A stretch of 64,000 nucleotides of DNA from RH2-MAG17b sp050745265 (GTDB taxonomy: Bacteria; Acidobacteriota; Terriglobia; UBA7540), in NCBI GenBank assembly GCA_050745265.1, contig JBOGKE010000151.1:1-64000 (forward strand), read 5' to 3'. The first letter of the stretch is position 1. Every line of letters begins with the position of its first letter. This document shows positions 26,218-34,189 of this stretch, piece after piece. The notes beneath the pieces are model-generated. The model saw nothing but the letters and a program-made list of their open reading frames with translations. It made no database searches and was not told where the DNA came from. Position numbers and translations under genes: made by a program.

Positions 26218-27288
26218 TCAAGCGGCGCGCTCGTGCAGCTTGAGCAGTTGTATGACGGCGAGCTCCGCGTGGCGGTGCGAACTCGCGCGCGCGCCGCGCC
26301 GCCGCGCCATCGCTTGGCACAAGCCACCGCAAATGTAGGAATCGATCACGAGCGGATGGACATAATACTTCCTGCAGGCGGGAGGCCGATTTCCGAGTCG
26401 CTGTGATACGAACTTAATCGCCTCAGCGACGTTTTTCTTGGCTTGCGCAGGCGATGCAGCATCCCCGAGCTTCTCCAGCGCCATCGCGGATAAAGTGGTG
26501 CCGGCCCAAGTTCGAAAATCCTTGGCCGTAAAATCCTCGCCGGTGATGCCCCGCAGATACTCATTGACGTCTTCCGATTGAACCTTCGCCGGTTTGCCTT
26601 CCTCGTCGAGATACTCAAACAACTCGTGACCGGGCAGATCGTGGCACCGCTTCACGATCCGCGCCAGTTGGTGATCCTTGAGCTCGATATCGTGTTCTTG
26701 CCCGCTCTTCCCTCGGAACTGGAACCGCAGGGTTGGCCCGTCGATCTGAACATGGCGGTTCCAGAGCGTCGTCAAGCCAAAGGAATGATTCGCCTTGGCG
26801 TACTCGTCATTTCCGATTCGGATAGATGTGGCGTCGAGCAGGCGTACAACCGCCGCCAGCACCTTATCGCGCGGCAACCCTGGGAGGTTGAGGTCCTTGC
26901 GAACTCGTTTCCGAAGAGCGGGCAGGGCCTGCGCGAACGCCAGCATGTGCGTGAACTTTGTTCGTTCGCGGAAGGCGCGGTAATTCGGATGATAGCGATA
27001 CTGTTTACGCCCTCGGGCGTCACGACCGACGGCTTGCAGATGACCTGAAGCGGAGGAACAAATCCAGACATTCTCCCAGGCCGGAGGAATTACCAGCGAG
27101 CGGATTCTGCGGAGCACCCGCTCATCGCGGATGCGCCTGCCCGACGCGGTCACAAACACAAAGCCTTTCCCTGCGCGCCTGCGCTGGATTCCGGCCCCGT
27201 CGCTATGGGCGTAGTGAAGGCCCGCCAGCCGCGCCGACTTCGCGGGGCTGGGCGTTCGAAGCGACGGCGCCGGATTGCCAGTGTTCAT
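26218..27288 (-). CDS. DNA topoisomerase IB (poxvirus-like)
   Basis: About 356 residues from ATG 27288; the ORF is open further, but the upstream part is not conserved. It relaxes supercoils through a transient 3'-phosphotyrosyl link. N-domain: H-Y-A-H-S-D-G-x-G-I-x-R-R, I-P-P-A-W-x-x-V-W-I-C, H-L-Q-A-V-G-R-D-A-R-G-R-K-Q-Y-R-Y-H. Catalytic domain: L-L-D-x-x-S-I-R-I-G-N-x-E-Y (first arginine), K-x-R-x-W-A-G-T (as D-F-R-T-W-A-G-T), and the nucleophile tyrosine in R-K-Y-Y309-V-H-P. The stop codon overlaps the truncated deoB frame. It lies close to the split LigD genes, a common setting for repair-linked accessory genes in soil bacteria. Confidence 0.93.
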   Translation of the reverse strand: MNTGNPAPSLRTPSPAKSARLAGLHYAHSDGAGIQRRRAGKGFVFVTASGRRIRDERVLRRIRSLVIPPAWENVWICSSASGHLQAVGRDARGRKQYRYHPNYRAFRERTKFTHMLAFAQALPALRKRVRKDLNLPGLPRDKVLAAVVRLLDATSIRIGNDEYAKANHSFGLTTLWNRHVQIDGPTLRFQFRGKSGQEHDIELKDHQLARIVKRCHDLPGHELFEYLDEEGKPAKVQSEDVNEYLRGITGEDFTAKDFRTWAGTTLSAMALEKLGDAASPAQAKKNVAEAIKFVSQRLGNRPPACRKYYVHPLVIDSYICGGLCQAMARRRGARASSHRHAELAVIQLLKLHERAA

Positions 27289-27493
27289 CGCGCTGACCAC
27301 AGGTAACCCTCCGGTATGTGTGATGCGCGAGAAACTACTAACAGTCTCGTGCCCCCACGTAGAAGACGGGAGGCACGCGGCGCCTCCTGCATTTTTCCCG
27401 CGCTCCTGAGGAGAATCCCCGAGTGCGCTGCCCCGTCGGGCCGTCGTAGGATAAGTTAGTAGTAAACCTATACAGAAAGGATTCGCGTCAGCT

Positions 27494-28003
27494 ATGAAAT
27501 ACGAAACGATGAAGGACCTTTTCCTGGACGAATTACGCGACATGTACGACGCGGAACAAGAGATCGTAAAGGCGCTGCCAAAGATGGCGGAGGCGGCCGG
27601 CTCACCTCAACTGCGGCAGGCTTTCCAGCACCACTTGCAACAGACGGAGCACCACGTGACCCGTCTGGAACAGATCTTCCAGGGCATTGGCGAGAAGCCC
27701 AAGACAAAGAAATGCGACGGCGTGAGGGGAATCCTAGAGGAAGGTGAGGACCTGATCGGCGACAAAGGAGACAAGGCCGTGCTCGATGCAGGACTGATCG
27801 CGGCGGCGCAACGAGTGGAGCACTACGAAATGGCAGTTTATGGCTCGCTCAAAGCCTGGGCCGGCCAAATCGCCGACGCGCAGGCGGTGCGATTGTTGAA
27901 CGAAACACTTGAAGAGGAAAAAGAGGCGGATCAGAAGCTCACGGAGATCGCCACCACCGATGTCAACCGGGAAGCGGAAAGCGGAGCTTCCACGACGTTC
28001 TAG
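27494..28003 (+). CDS. DUF892/YciE-like ferritin-like protein
   Basis: A 169-residue four-helix protein. Ferritin-like helices carry L-F-L-D-E-L-R-D-M-Y-D-A-E-Q-E-I near the N-terminus, H-H-x2-Q-T-E-x-H in helix 2, R-V-E-H-Y-E-M-A-V-Y-G in helix 3 and E-E-E-K-E-A-D in helix 4. These Glu and His residues would bind a di-metal centre. The family is stress-induced in enterobacteria; the reaction is not established. AGAAAGGA lies 13 bases upstream of the ATG. It is divergent from the topoisomerase gene, with a 205-bp gap; the LigD polymerase gene follows on the same strand 236 bp downstream. Confidence 0.88.
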   Translation: MKYETMKDLFLDELRDMYDAEQEIVKALPKMAEAAGSPQLRQAFQHHLQQTEHHVTRLEQIFQGIGEKPKTKKCDGVRGILEEGEDLIGDKGDKAVLDAGLIAAAQRVEHYEMAVYGSLKAWAGQIADAQAVRLLNETLEEEKEADQKLTEIATTDVNREAESGASTTF

Positions 28004-28015
28004 CGTGTGTGTTCG

Positions 28016-28059
28016 GGGGTCGCGCAGACATCGTGCGTTTGCGGTGTCTGCGACGCCCC
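28016..28059 (+). terminator. Hairpin after the DUF892 gene
   Basis: GGGGTCGCGCAGACATCG pairs imperfectly with CGGTGTCTGCGACGCCCC around an 8-base loop, starting 13 bases past the stop codon. There is no T-run, so factor-independent termination is uncertain. Confidence 0.35.
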
Positions 28060-28239
28060 AAGCGCGGCATCGGGTTTGAAATGACCCCGCCGGGGAGCCG
28101 GTGCGACGGCGCTTCCGCCGCGCGCCCGGCTGCCGGACGCTGTAAGCTCTAGAGACTATGCACCGGTGAGACGAAAGCGTGTTCCGGACCGCCTAAGAAC
28201 GCGAGAGTTGCGGCTTGGCGCGGCGCGTGCAAACGACAG

Positions 28240-29328
28240 ATGACTGTTTCCGGTGATCTGAGCGGTTCCGTCGGCGATCGAAGGCGCTCGGTGAGCGCCG
28301 GCGCGGGGCAGAAGGCACCGTCCCGGGCACGCGTCTCTCGACGAGCGCCTTCGAAGCCATCGGTTCACCCCCGCCCCGCGGCGCCCGGACCGGCCGGGCG
28401 GTCCTCGCAAACCGATATTCCTTGCGACCGCGATTCTTTCCGCTTCTCGGCGGGCGGACAGACCGTCGAGCTTACGAACCTGCGCAAGGTATTCTGGCCC
28501 GCGCTTGGCCTCACCAAGCGGGATCTTCTCCAATACTATGCCGAAATCGCTCCGGTCCTGGTGCCGCACCTTCGGCGCCGGGCGATGGTGATGAAGCGGT
28601 ATCCTAACGGCATTGCGGGCAAGTTCTTTTTCATGAAACGGGCGCCGTCGCCCCGGCCCGAGTCGATCGAGATTTGCCCGATCCCGCATCCTTCTGCGGG
28701 CGTCATCGATTTTCCGGTGGTCGAAGACCTACCTTCGCTCCTCTGGGTTGTGAATCTTGGCTGCATCGATCTGAACCCCTGGTACGCGCGATGCGACGAT
28801 GTCCACCGCCCGGACTACCTCCACTTCGATCTTGATCCGACTCCCGGCGCGGTTTTTTCACACGTGCGTGACGTGGCGCTTCGAGTTCATGACGCGCTTG
28901 AGGCGCTGAAGATACCCTGCTACGCGAAAACAACCGGATCTCGGGGCATCCACGTCTATGCTCCGATTGTGCGAGGCCCGCTGCAGAAACAAGTTTGGGG
29001 CTTCGCCAAGCAGCTTGCCCAAACCCTGGCAGCCCAGTACCCCAGGTTGATTACTTCTGAGTATCGAGTGGCCAAAAGGCCCGAGAAACACGTGCTGGTC
29101 GATTACAACCAGAATGCTTGGGGCAGAACACTGGCTTCGGTCTACTCGGTGCGGCCGCGCGAGCGCGCAACCGTCTCAACACCGGTGCGCTGGGAGGAAG
29201 TGAAGCGCGGAATCGAAATCGAGGATTTCCGCATGGACAATGTGCCCGCGCGCGTTCGCCGCCTGGGCGATCTCTGGAAGCCGCTCCTATCAGAAAAGGG
29301 CCGCGTGCGCCTCGACCGCTTTTTATGA
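28240..29328 (+). CDS. ligD: LigD-type polymerase domain protein (NHEJ primase-polymerase)
   Basis: A 362-residue archaeo-eukaryotic primase-type polymerase as found in the polymerase module of bacterial LigD; it fills or ribo-extends ends during non-homologous end joining. Conserved blocks: L-T-N-L-R-K-V-F-W-P, D-L-L-Q-Y-Y, G-K-F-F-F-M-K, then the metal motif H195-F-D197-L-D199, T-T-G-S-R-G-I-H and V-D-Y-N-Q-N-A-W-G-R-T. The first 60 residues are basic and low in complexity, with no match. No ligase or nuclease domain is fused; the ligase is the next gene, whose ATG overlaps this stop as ATGA. Confidence 0.92.
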   Translation: MTVSGDLSGSVGDRRRSVSAGAGQKAPSRARVSRRAPSKPSVHPRPAAPGPAGRSSQTDIPCDRDSFRFSAGGQTVELTNLRKVFWPALGLTKRDLLQYYAEIAPVLVPHLRRRAMVMKRYPNGIAGKFFFMKRAPSPRPESIEICPIPHPSAGVIDFPVVEDLPSLLWVVNLGCIDLNPWYARCDDVHRPDYLHFDLDPTPGAVFSHVRDVALRVHDALEALKIPCYAKTTGSRGIHVYAPIVRGPLQKQVWGFAKQLAQTLAAQYPRLITSEYRVAKRPEKHVLVDYNQNAWGRTLASVYSVRPRERATVSTPVRWEEVKRGIEIEDFRMDNVPARVRRLGDLWKPLLSEKGRVRLDRFL

Positions 29329-30353
29329 CGCTGCCTATCACTCCCGTTTACCTGCCCATGGATGCTCTTTCGGCCGCTGAAGTACCCTCCGGGCCGGAAT
29401 GGGAATACGAGCCGAAGTGGGACGGATTCCGCTGTCTCGCTTTTCGCGACGGCAGGTCGGTCGAGCTCCAATCGAAATCAGGCCAGCCGCTGGGGCGCTA
29501 TTTCCCGGAAGTTGCTGAGGCGCTATTGCGGTTGAAAGCGTCGGCGTTTGCGTTGGATGGAGAGATCGTGGTTCCGGTTGGGAGCACGCTCTCGTTCGAC
29601 CACCTGCTGATGAGAATCCATCCCGCCGCAAGCCGCGTAAAAAAGCTCTCGCACGAAACGCCCGCGCTCTTTATTGTGTTCGATTTTTTAGTCGATGACC
29701 GCCGCGCGCTGCTGGCAAAGCAGCCGCTTCGGGAAAGACGTGTTGCGCTCGAGAGCTTCTTCGAAAAAGTCGTCGCGAAAGACGGAACCGTGCGCCTCTC
29801 GCCCGCCACGCAAAGCCTCGCTGCCGCGCGGCGCTGGTTCCTTAAAGGGCAGGGACTCGACGGCATCATTGCCAAGCGTCGGGACGCCATTTACGAGCCC
29901 GGCGAACGGAGCGGGGCGATGCTGAAGATCAAAAAGCTCCGCACGGCGGAGTGCGTCGTGGGCGGATTCCGCTACGCCGAAAAGAAGCGCCAGGTGGGGT
30001 CTATGCTCTTGGGACTCTACGACCGCGAGGGAAAGCTGAACCACGTCGGTTTCACGTCCTCCATCCACGAGGCCGAACGCGAGCAGCTCACGCGAAAACT
30101 CGAGCATCTGGTGAAGCCGCCCGGTTTTACCGGCAAAGCGCCGGGCGGGCCGAGCCGGTGGAGCACACGGCGGTCCTCCGAATGGGAGCCCCTCGCCCCG
30201 GAATTGGTCGCGGAGGTCCAATACGACCATTACTCGGGCGACCGCTTCCGGCATGGGACGAAATTCCTTCGCTGGCGTCCCGATAAGTCGCCACAACAAT
30301 GCACCATGGCCCAGGTTGAGCGGGAAAGCCGCACGCGTCTGCCGATGTTGTAA
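29325..30353 (+). CDS. ATP-dependent DNA ligase (LigD-type ligase module)
   Basis: About 342 residues from ATG 29325, overlapping the polymerase stop (ATGA). Motif I is E-P-K31-W-D-G-F-R with the adenylated lysine. The D-G-E-I motif (III-like), F-D-F-L, E-G-x-I-A-K (here D-G-I-I-A-K-R) and K-I-K-K-L-R (motif V) follow. The C-terminal OB-fold region has V-G-G-F-R-Y and G-S-M-L-L-G. It seals nicks or breaks with ATP. Separate polymerase and ligase genes in tight coupling represent a split LigD. No Ku gene is in the window. It is convergent with the glycosyltransferase fragment. Confidence 0.93.
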   Translation: MTLPITPVYLPMDALSAAEVPSGPEWEYEPKWDGFRCLAFRDGRSVELQSKSGQPLGRYFPEVAEALLRLKASAFALDGEIVVPVGSTLSFDHLLMRIHPAASRVKKLSHETPALFIVFDFLVDDRRALLAKQPLRERRVALESFFEKVVAKDGTVRLSPATQSLAAARRWFLKGQGLDGIIAKRRDAIYEPGERSGAMLKIKKLRTAECVVGGFRYAEKKRQVGSMLLGLYDREGKLNHVGFTSSIHEAEREQLTRKLEHLVKPPGFTGKAPGGPSRWSTRRSSEWEPLAPELVAEVQYDHYSGDRFRHGTKFLRWRPDKSPQQCTMAQVERESRTRLPML

Positions 30354-30426
30354 GACGAACCCGAGAGATTTGCTCACGCGGAAAGCCTGCCCCAAGGCTC
30401 AAATTTCCAGAGGGCCTGCCACGAAA

Positions 30427-31062
30427 TCAAATCGGTGCTTCTTTGCGCGGGATTTGCGCCTTGGCGTCTGTGCGAGATGCTGTTGCTTCTGAGCTAACGC
30501 GATGACTCAATCTCGCGAGCTCATTCACCAGGCGGCGCACCGGCGTGTTCCATGTTCGGTCCGGCCCCTGCCGGAAAATCCGCATGGTCGGGTACCACGG
30601 GCGATCCTCGCGTTTCGTGAGCCAGCGCCAATCCGCCGCGTAAGGCAGCAGCGTCCACACGGGCTTGGCGAGAGCGCCCGCCAAGTGGGCGATCATTGTG
30701 TCCACTGAAATCACCAAATCGAGCCCGAGGATCGCCGCGGCAGTTCGCGCGATATCGGCGGGGCCGTCTTCAAGATCGGTGATGCGCCAGCTCGGGAACA
30801 CTGGGCCGAGCCGGGAGGCTTCGGCGCCGCGCTGTAGGCTGAAGAACTCGATGTTGCGCGATTCACACAGCGGATGCAGGTCGCTCAGCAAGATCGAGCG
30901 CTTCGGATTCCAGGCGCCGCCAGACGGGGCGAGGCCCACTTTGAGTGGCCGCTGAGCTGCCGTTCGCGCACCGTCGCGGGCCTCTTTTGGGGGGCCTGTC
31001 CGCAGATAAGGAACGCTCGATTCATGCTTCGCGGGTGTCCCGGCGAGTCGGGACATGACCAC
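30427..31062 (-). CDS. Truncated glycosyltransferase family 9-like protein
   Basis: 211 residues. From about residue 40 it matches the C-terminal Rossmann half of GT9/heptosyltransferase-like proteins: L-K-V-G-L, R-S-I-L-L-S-D-L, F-S-L-Q-R-G, D-L-V-I-S-V-D-T-M-I-A-H-L-A-G-A-L, W-T-L-L-P, W-Y-P-T-M-R-I-F-R-Q. The usual N-terminal acceptor half or TPR array is absent. The first 16 codons (S-R-L-A-G-T-P-A-K-H-E) are read from a dispersed repeat (31022-31075), so the gene looks cut off by the element. It may be a pseudogene. The last 25 residues are polar and unrelated. Confidence 0.65.
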   Translation of the reverse strand: MVMSRLAGTPAKHESSVPYLRTGPPKEARDGARTAAQRPLKVGLAPSGGAWNPKRSILLSDLHPLCESRNIEFFSLQRGAEASRLGPVFPSWRITDLEDGPADIARTAAAILGLDLVISVDTMIAHLAGALAKPVWTLLPYAADWRWLTKREDRPWYPTMRIFRQGPDRTWNTPVRRLVNELARLSHRVSSEATASRTDAKAQIPRKEAPI

Positions 31063-31075
31063 TCCTCAGAGCGAA
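31022..31075 (-). repeat. Dispersed repeat, module 1 copy (inverted)
   Basis: On the minus strand: CTCTGAGGAGTGGTCATGTC, CCGACTCGCCGGGACACCCG, CGAAGCATGAA. It matches 63347-63402 almost base for base. It contributes the start codon and first codons of the truncated glycosyltransferase ORF. Confidence 0.8.
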
Positions 31076-31113
31076 GCTCGCCGGAGTTTCGCCCCGGCCC
31101 GCGAGTGCGATTC

Positions 31114-31932
31114 TCACTGATCCCGCGGCTCAAAATAACCCGCGGGATACGTCTCGTTGTAGCGAATCTGAGTCCGGAAAGTCTCGGCGACGCGATCTCC
31201 GTTCAAGTACCGGACGAGATGCGTCGCGGTTTGAACTCCGCCGACACTCTGATAATCGCTGTAGATATCGGAGTACTCATCCCACTCGTGGGTCTCGGGA
31301 TTCATAATTCGGTAGGCGATCTCGACCGGCTGATGGCTTTGCGAATCCAGGTAGAGCTTGATCGCCACCTGGCGCGAATCCACGATGTCCAGAATCTGCG
31401 CGGGATGATTGTCGACCAGATCGTCGCCGCCTTTTTGGATGAGCACTCCCGTCTCGCGCGCGCGGACGCGCAGCAAGTTCTCAAGACTATACCGGTTGGC
31501 GAGCCGCCAAGCACGGATTTCCTTAGGCGACTGCTCGATGAGTCCGTAGCGGTCAAGCTCCCAGCCCTGATCGCCGTCGTTGATCAGTGTCACGGCCTTC
31601 GATCGTTTCGCCAAGCCGTAAGACAGGCGGCGCTTCGCAGGGAATTCGGACCAGCTTTGATACAGAACGAAGCCCTGCGTCACGCCGTCAGAAATCGAAA
31701 AGGCTCGACCCTGCGTGCTCATGGTCCTGAACCCGAGGAACGCCGGGCCGCCGAGACCTTGGATCGCCCGGTTGAGCAGCGCCTGGGCTGCCGGATCAAT
31801 CTCGGACGGAGGGCCGGAGGGATTCTGGGCGCGGCCGGAAACGAACGGCATCAGCAGCAGAACAATCGCCAGGGCGCCCGCGAGAAGAGCCCGGAAGCTT
31901 GGACTCGGTTGGATCATATGAGAACTCAACAT
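31114..31932 (-). CDS. Exported protein, LolA-like size, function unknown
   Basis: About 272 residues from ATG 31932; ATG 31917 and 31959 are alternatives. A signal peptide (L-L-A-G-A-L-A-I-V-L-L-L-M-P-F-V-S-G-R-A-Q) leads to a mature part with A-L-L-N-R-A-I-Q-G-L-G-G, then beta-rich repeats (V-A-I-K-L-Y-L-D-S-Q-S-H-Q-P-V-E-I-A-Y and D-Y-Q-S-V-G-G-V). This pattern resembles acidobacterial exported proteins related to outer-membrane lipoprotein-sorting folds, but no cysteine lipobox is present. Partner and function are unknown. It is divergent from the tannase-family gene, 250 bp away. Confidence 0.7.
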   Translation of the reverse strand: MLSSHMIQPSPSFRALLAGALAIVLLLMPFVSGRAQNPSGPPSEIDPAAQALLNRAIQGLGGPAFLGFRTMSTQGRAFSISDGVTQGFVLYQSWSEFPAKRRLSYGLAKRSKAVTLINDGDQGWELDRYGLIEQSPKEIRAWRLANRYSLENLLRVRARETGVLIQKGGDDLVDNHPAQILDIVDSRQVAIKLYLDSQSHQPVEIAYRIMNPETHEWDEYSDIYSDYQSVGGVQTATHLVRYLNGDRVAETFRTQIRYNETYPAGYFEPRDQ

Positions 31933-32182
31933 GGGTTTGTACGAAACTCCCCTCCGCATTAGTTGAGATGCTGTCACCGCAGCATCGCGTCGCTTTGAAA
32001 CCGTTCGGGGCAGCGCGAAAGACCGCGGGTGCAGTGTGGGGGGGAGGTGGCGCCATCTCCCGGTGACGGCCCGATCAACCGGTTCGCGGGGTTCGCCCAC
32101 ATTCGCCAATTGGCTTGCCCGAACGCGCAAGAGATCATATGATCATGCTGAATCCGGACGCTCGAGGAAAGGCGATGATGAG

Positions 32183-33805
32183 ATGAGCCGTCGTGCCGCG
32201 TTTGTCTGCTTCTCGATATGTCTGCTGGCGGAAGCAGGATTATTTGCGACCGCAGGCGCAGGCGGAAGTTGCTCAAGCCTCGCGGGAATGAGGCTTGCCG
32301 GCGTTACGATTACCTTAGCTCGTGAAGTGCCTGCCGGTTCGTTTCGACCGTCCGACATGCACTTCGCGCATCTGCCGCCCTTTTGCCGGGTCGCGGGTAT
32401 TATAGCGCCGACCGCTGATTCAAGGATTAGATTTGAGGTTTGGCTGCCGAGTTCAGGCTGGAACGGAGACTTCGACGGCGCCGGGAACGGAGGATTTGCC
32501 GGATCGATCGAATACGGCCAATTGGCGGACGCGATCCGGTCGGGGTTTGCCGCCGCAGCCACTGACACGGGCCATCGCGGGGGCGCAACGGATGCAAGCT
32601 GGGCGCTCGGACATCCGCAAAAGATCATCGACTTCGGATATCGCGCCATGCACCTGATGACGGTGGACGCCAAGGCGATCGCTCGGGCTTACTACGGCGC
32701 ATCTCCCCACGAGTCATACTTTGCCGGCTGTTCGAACGGCGGGCGGCAGGCGCTCATGGAAGCGCAGCGGTTCCCGGACGACTACAACGGCATCATCGCC
32801 GGCGCGCCCGCCAACTACTGGACTCATCTCTTGGCGGCCGGCGCCTGGATGTCGCGGGCCATGCTCAAGAACCCCGCAGACTACATCCCGCCGAACAAGC
32901 TGCCGGCGATCAGCGCGGCGGTGCTCGCGGCATGTGACGCGCGGGACGGTGTGAGGGACGGCATTCTCAATGATCCGAGGCGATGCCATTTCAATCCCTC
33001 GTCGCTGCTTTGTCGCCGGCACGACTCAAGCGAGTGCCTGACCGCGCCACAGGTGGCGACGCTCAAGAAAATTTATGCGGGCGTGACGGATTCGCGCGGC
33101 GAACGAATGTTTCCCGGCTATATGCCGGGCGGCGAGCTCGGGTCCAACGGTTGGGCGAGATGGATCACCGGGCCCGCGCCGGAGAAAAGCCTGTCGTACA
33201 CCTTCAGCAGCCAGTTCTTTTCTAACCTGGTATACGACAATCGGGCGTGGGACTTCCGCGCGTTCAATTTCGGTTCCGGCGCAGCTTTGGCGGACCGGAA
33301 GTTCGCCGGCATCTTGAACGCGACGAACCCCGATTTAAGCGCGTTCAAGGCTCACGGCGGGAAACTGGTCCTATACCACGGCTGGGATGACACCGCCATT
33401 CCCGCGCCGAACACGGTGAACTACTACGAGAGCGTGATCCGCAGAATGGGAGCGCCGACCGCGCACTCGTTCGTGAGGCTTTACATGATTCCCGGAATGC
33501 AGCACTGCGGCGGCGGGCCGGGGATCACGATCTTCGGAGCGTGGGCCTCGGGGGCGCGGCAGAGCGCGAAAGACAGCATGTTCAGCGCCCTTGAGCAGTG
33601 GGTTACGCAGGGCGTCGCGCCGGCGGCGCTGATCGCCTCAAAATACCCCGCGTCTCGGGAGGCAACGCACGCGCTTAACCCGACGCGGCCGCTTTGCCCG
33701 TACCCGGAAATTGCATCATACAAGGGCCGAGGCAGCACGGACGCCGCCTCAAACTTCGCCTGCACCGTCGAGCGCGGCTTCCGCCCGGCGCGCCACGAAC
33801 CGTAA
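32183..33805 (+). CDS. Tannase/feruloyl esterase family protein, exported
   Basis: About 540 residues from ATG 32183; AGGAAAGG lies 10 bases upstream and a signal peptide follows (F-V-C-F-S-I-C-L-L-A-E-A). The alpha/beta-hydrolase has the CS-D-HC arrangement of tannases and feruloyl esterases: G-C183-S184-N-G-G-R, the acid in H-G-W-D402-D403, and H441-C442-G-G-G, so that C183 and C442 can form the disulfide joining the serine and histidine. It should hydrolyse gallate or hydroxycinnamate esters of plant material outside the cell. Substrate not decided. The 5' portion of the longer ORF is not conserved. It is single, followed by tRNA genes. Confidence 0.92.
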   Translation: MSRRAAFVCFSICLLAEAGLFATAGAGGSCSSLAGMRLAGVTITLAREVPAGSFRPSDMHFAHLPPFCRVAGIIAPTADSRIRFEVWLPSSGWNGDFDGAGNGGFAGSIEYGQLADAIRSGFAAAATDTGHRGGATDASWALGHPQKIIDFGYRAMHLMTVDAKAIARAYYGASPHESYFAGCSNGGRQALMEAQRFPDDYNGIIAGAPANYWTHLLAAGAWMSRAMLKNPADYIPPNKLPAISAAVLAACDARDGVRDGILNDPRRCHFNPSSLLCRRHDSSECLTAPQVATLKKIYAGVTDSRGERMFPGYMPGGELGSNGWARWITGPAPEKSLSYTFSSQFFSNLVYDNRAWDFRAFNFGSGAALADRKFAGILNATNPDLSAFKAHGGKLVLYHGWDDTAIPAPNTVNYYESVIRRMGAPTAHSFVRLYMIPGMQHCGGGPGITIFGAWASGARQSAKDSMFSALEQWVTQGVAPAALIASKYPASREATHALNPTRPLCPYPEIASYKGRGSTDAASNFACTVERGFRPARHEP

Positions 33806-33881
33806 TACCGGCGAATCGCATCTTCCAGTTTTTGGACACAAGCAAGTTCGCGTTGTCGCAATTGCGGGCGGTTCCGTGTGC

Positions 33882-33911
33882 TTGACAACCGTAAAATCGC
33901 ATTCCTATAAT
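33882..33911 (+). promoter_or_regulatory. Consensus sigma-70 promoter of the tRNA-Gly gene
   Basis: TTGACA (33882-33887) and TATAAT (33906-33911) are both perfect consensus, spaced 18 bp. Transcription would start near 33918, 22 bases before the tRNA. It is the strongest promoter seen in the window. Confidence 0.75.
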
Positions 33912-33939
33912 TTTCTGTGGTCGGCGGCAAACCTTCTGG

Positions 33940-34014
33940 GCGGGAATAACTCAGTGGTAGAGTGCGACCTTGCCAAGGTCGAAGTCGCGGGTTCGAATCC
34001 CGTTTCCCGCTCCA
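33940..34014 (+). tRNA. tRNA-Gly (GCC)
   Basis: Acceptor arms GCGGGAA and TTCCCGC pair; D-loop CTCAGTGGTAGAG; anticodon loop with CTTGCCAAG, anticodon GCC; T-arm GCGGGTTCGAATCCCGT; encoded CCA at 34012-34014. A consensus promoter lies just upstream. It is probably co-transcribed with the tRNA-Cys gene 32 bases downstream. Confidence 0.97.
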
Positions 34015-34046
34015 AAATCTTAGCGATCTCAGACGTCTCATTGTGC

Positions 34047-34121
34047 GGCGCGGTACCCAAGTGGTAAGGGAGAGGTCTGCAAAACCTTTACGCGTGAGTT
34101 CGATTCTCACCCGCGCCTCCA
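34047..34121 (+). tRNA. tRNA-Cys (GCA)
   Basis: Acceptor GGCGCGG pairs with CCGCGCC; D-arm with CCAAGTGGTAAGG; anticodon stem GAGGT/ACCTT around CTGCAAA, anticodon GCA; T-arm GTGAGTTCGATTCTCAC; CCA encoded at 34119-34121. It lies 32 bases behind tRNA-Gly. No integrase or attachment-site duplication is visible. Confidence 0.97.
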
Positions 34122-34189
34122 ACCCCTCTGCGGCATTCGCAGGCGATCCGCCTTTGCTCAAAGCTCCTCGCTCGGCTCGGCCGGCAGCG

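Noticed and set aside
30874..31962. 362-residue plus-strand open frame
   Set aside because: Antisense to the exported LolA-size gene, which has a proper signal peptide.
33940..34121. tRNA pair as an integration hot spot
   Set aside because: No integrase, no direct duplication of the tRNA 3' end, and normal housekeeping-like neighbours.
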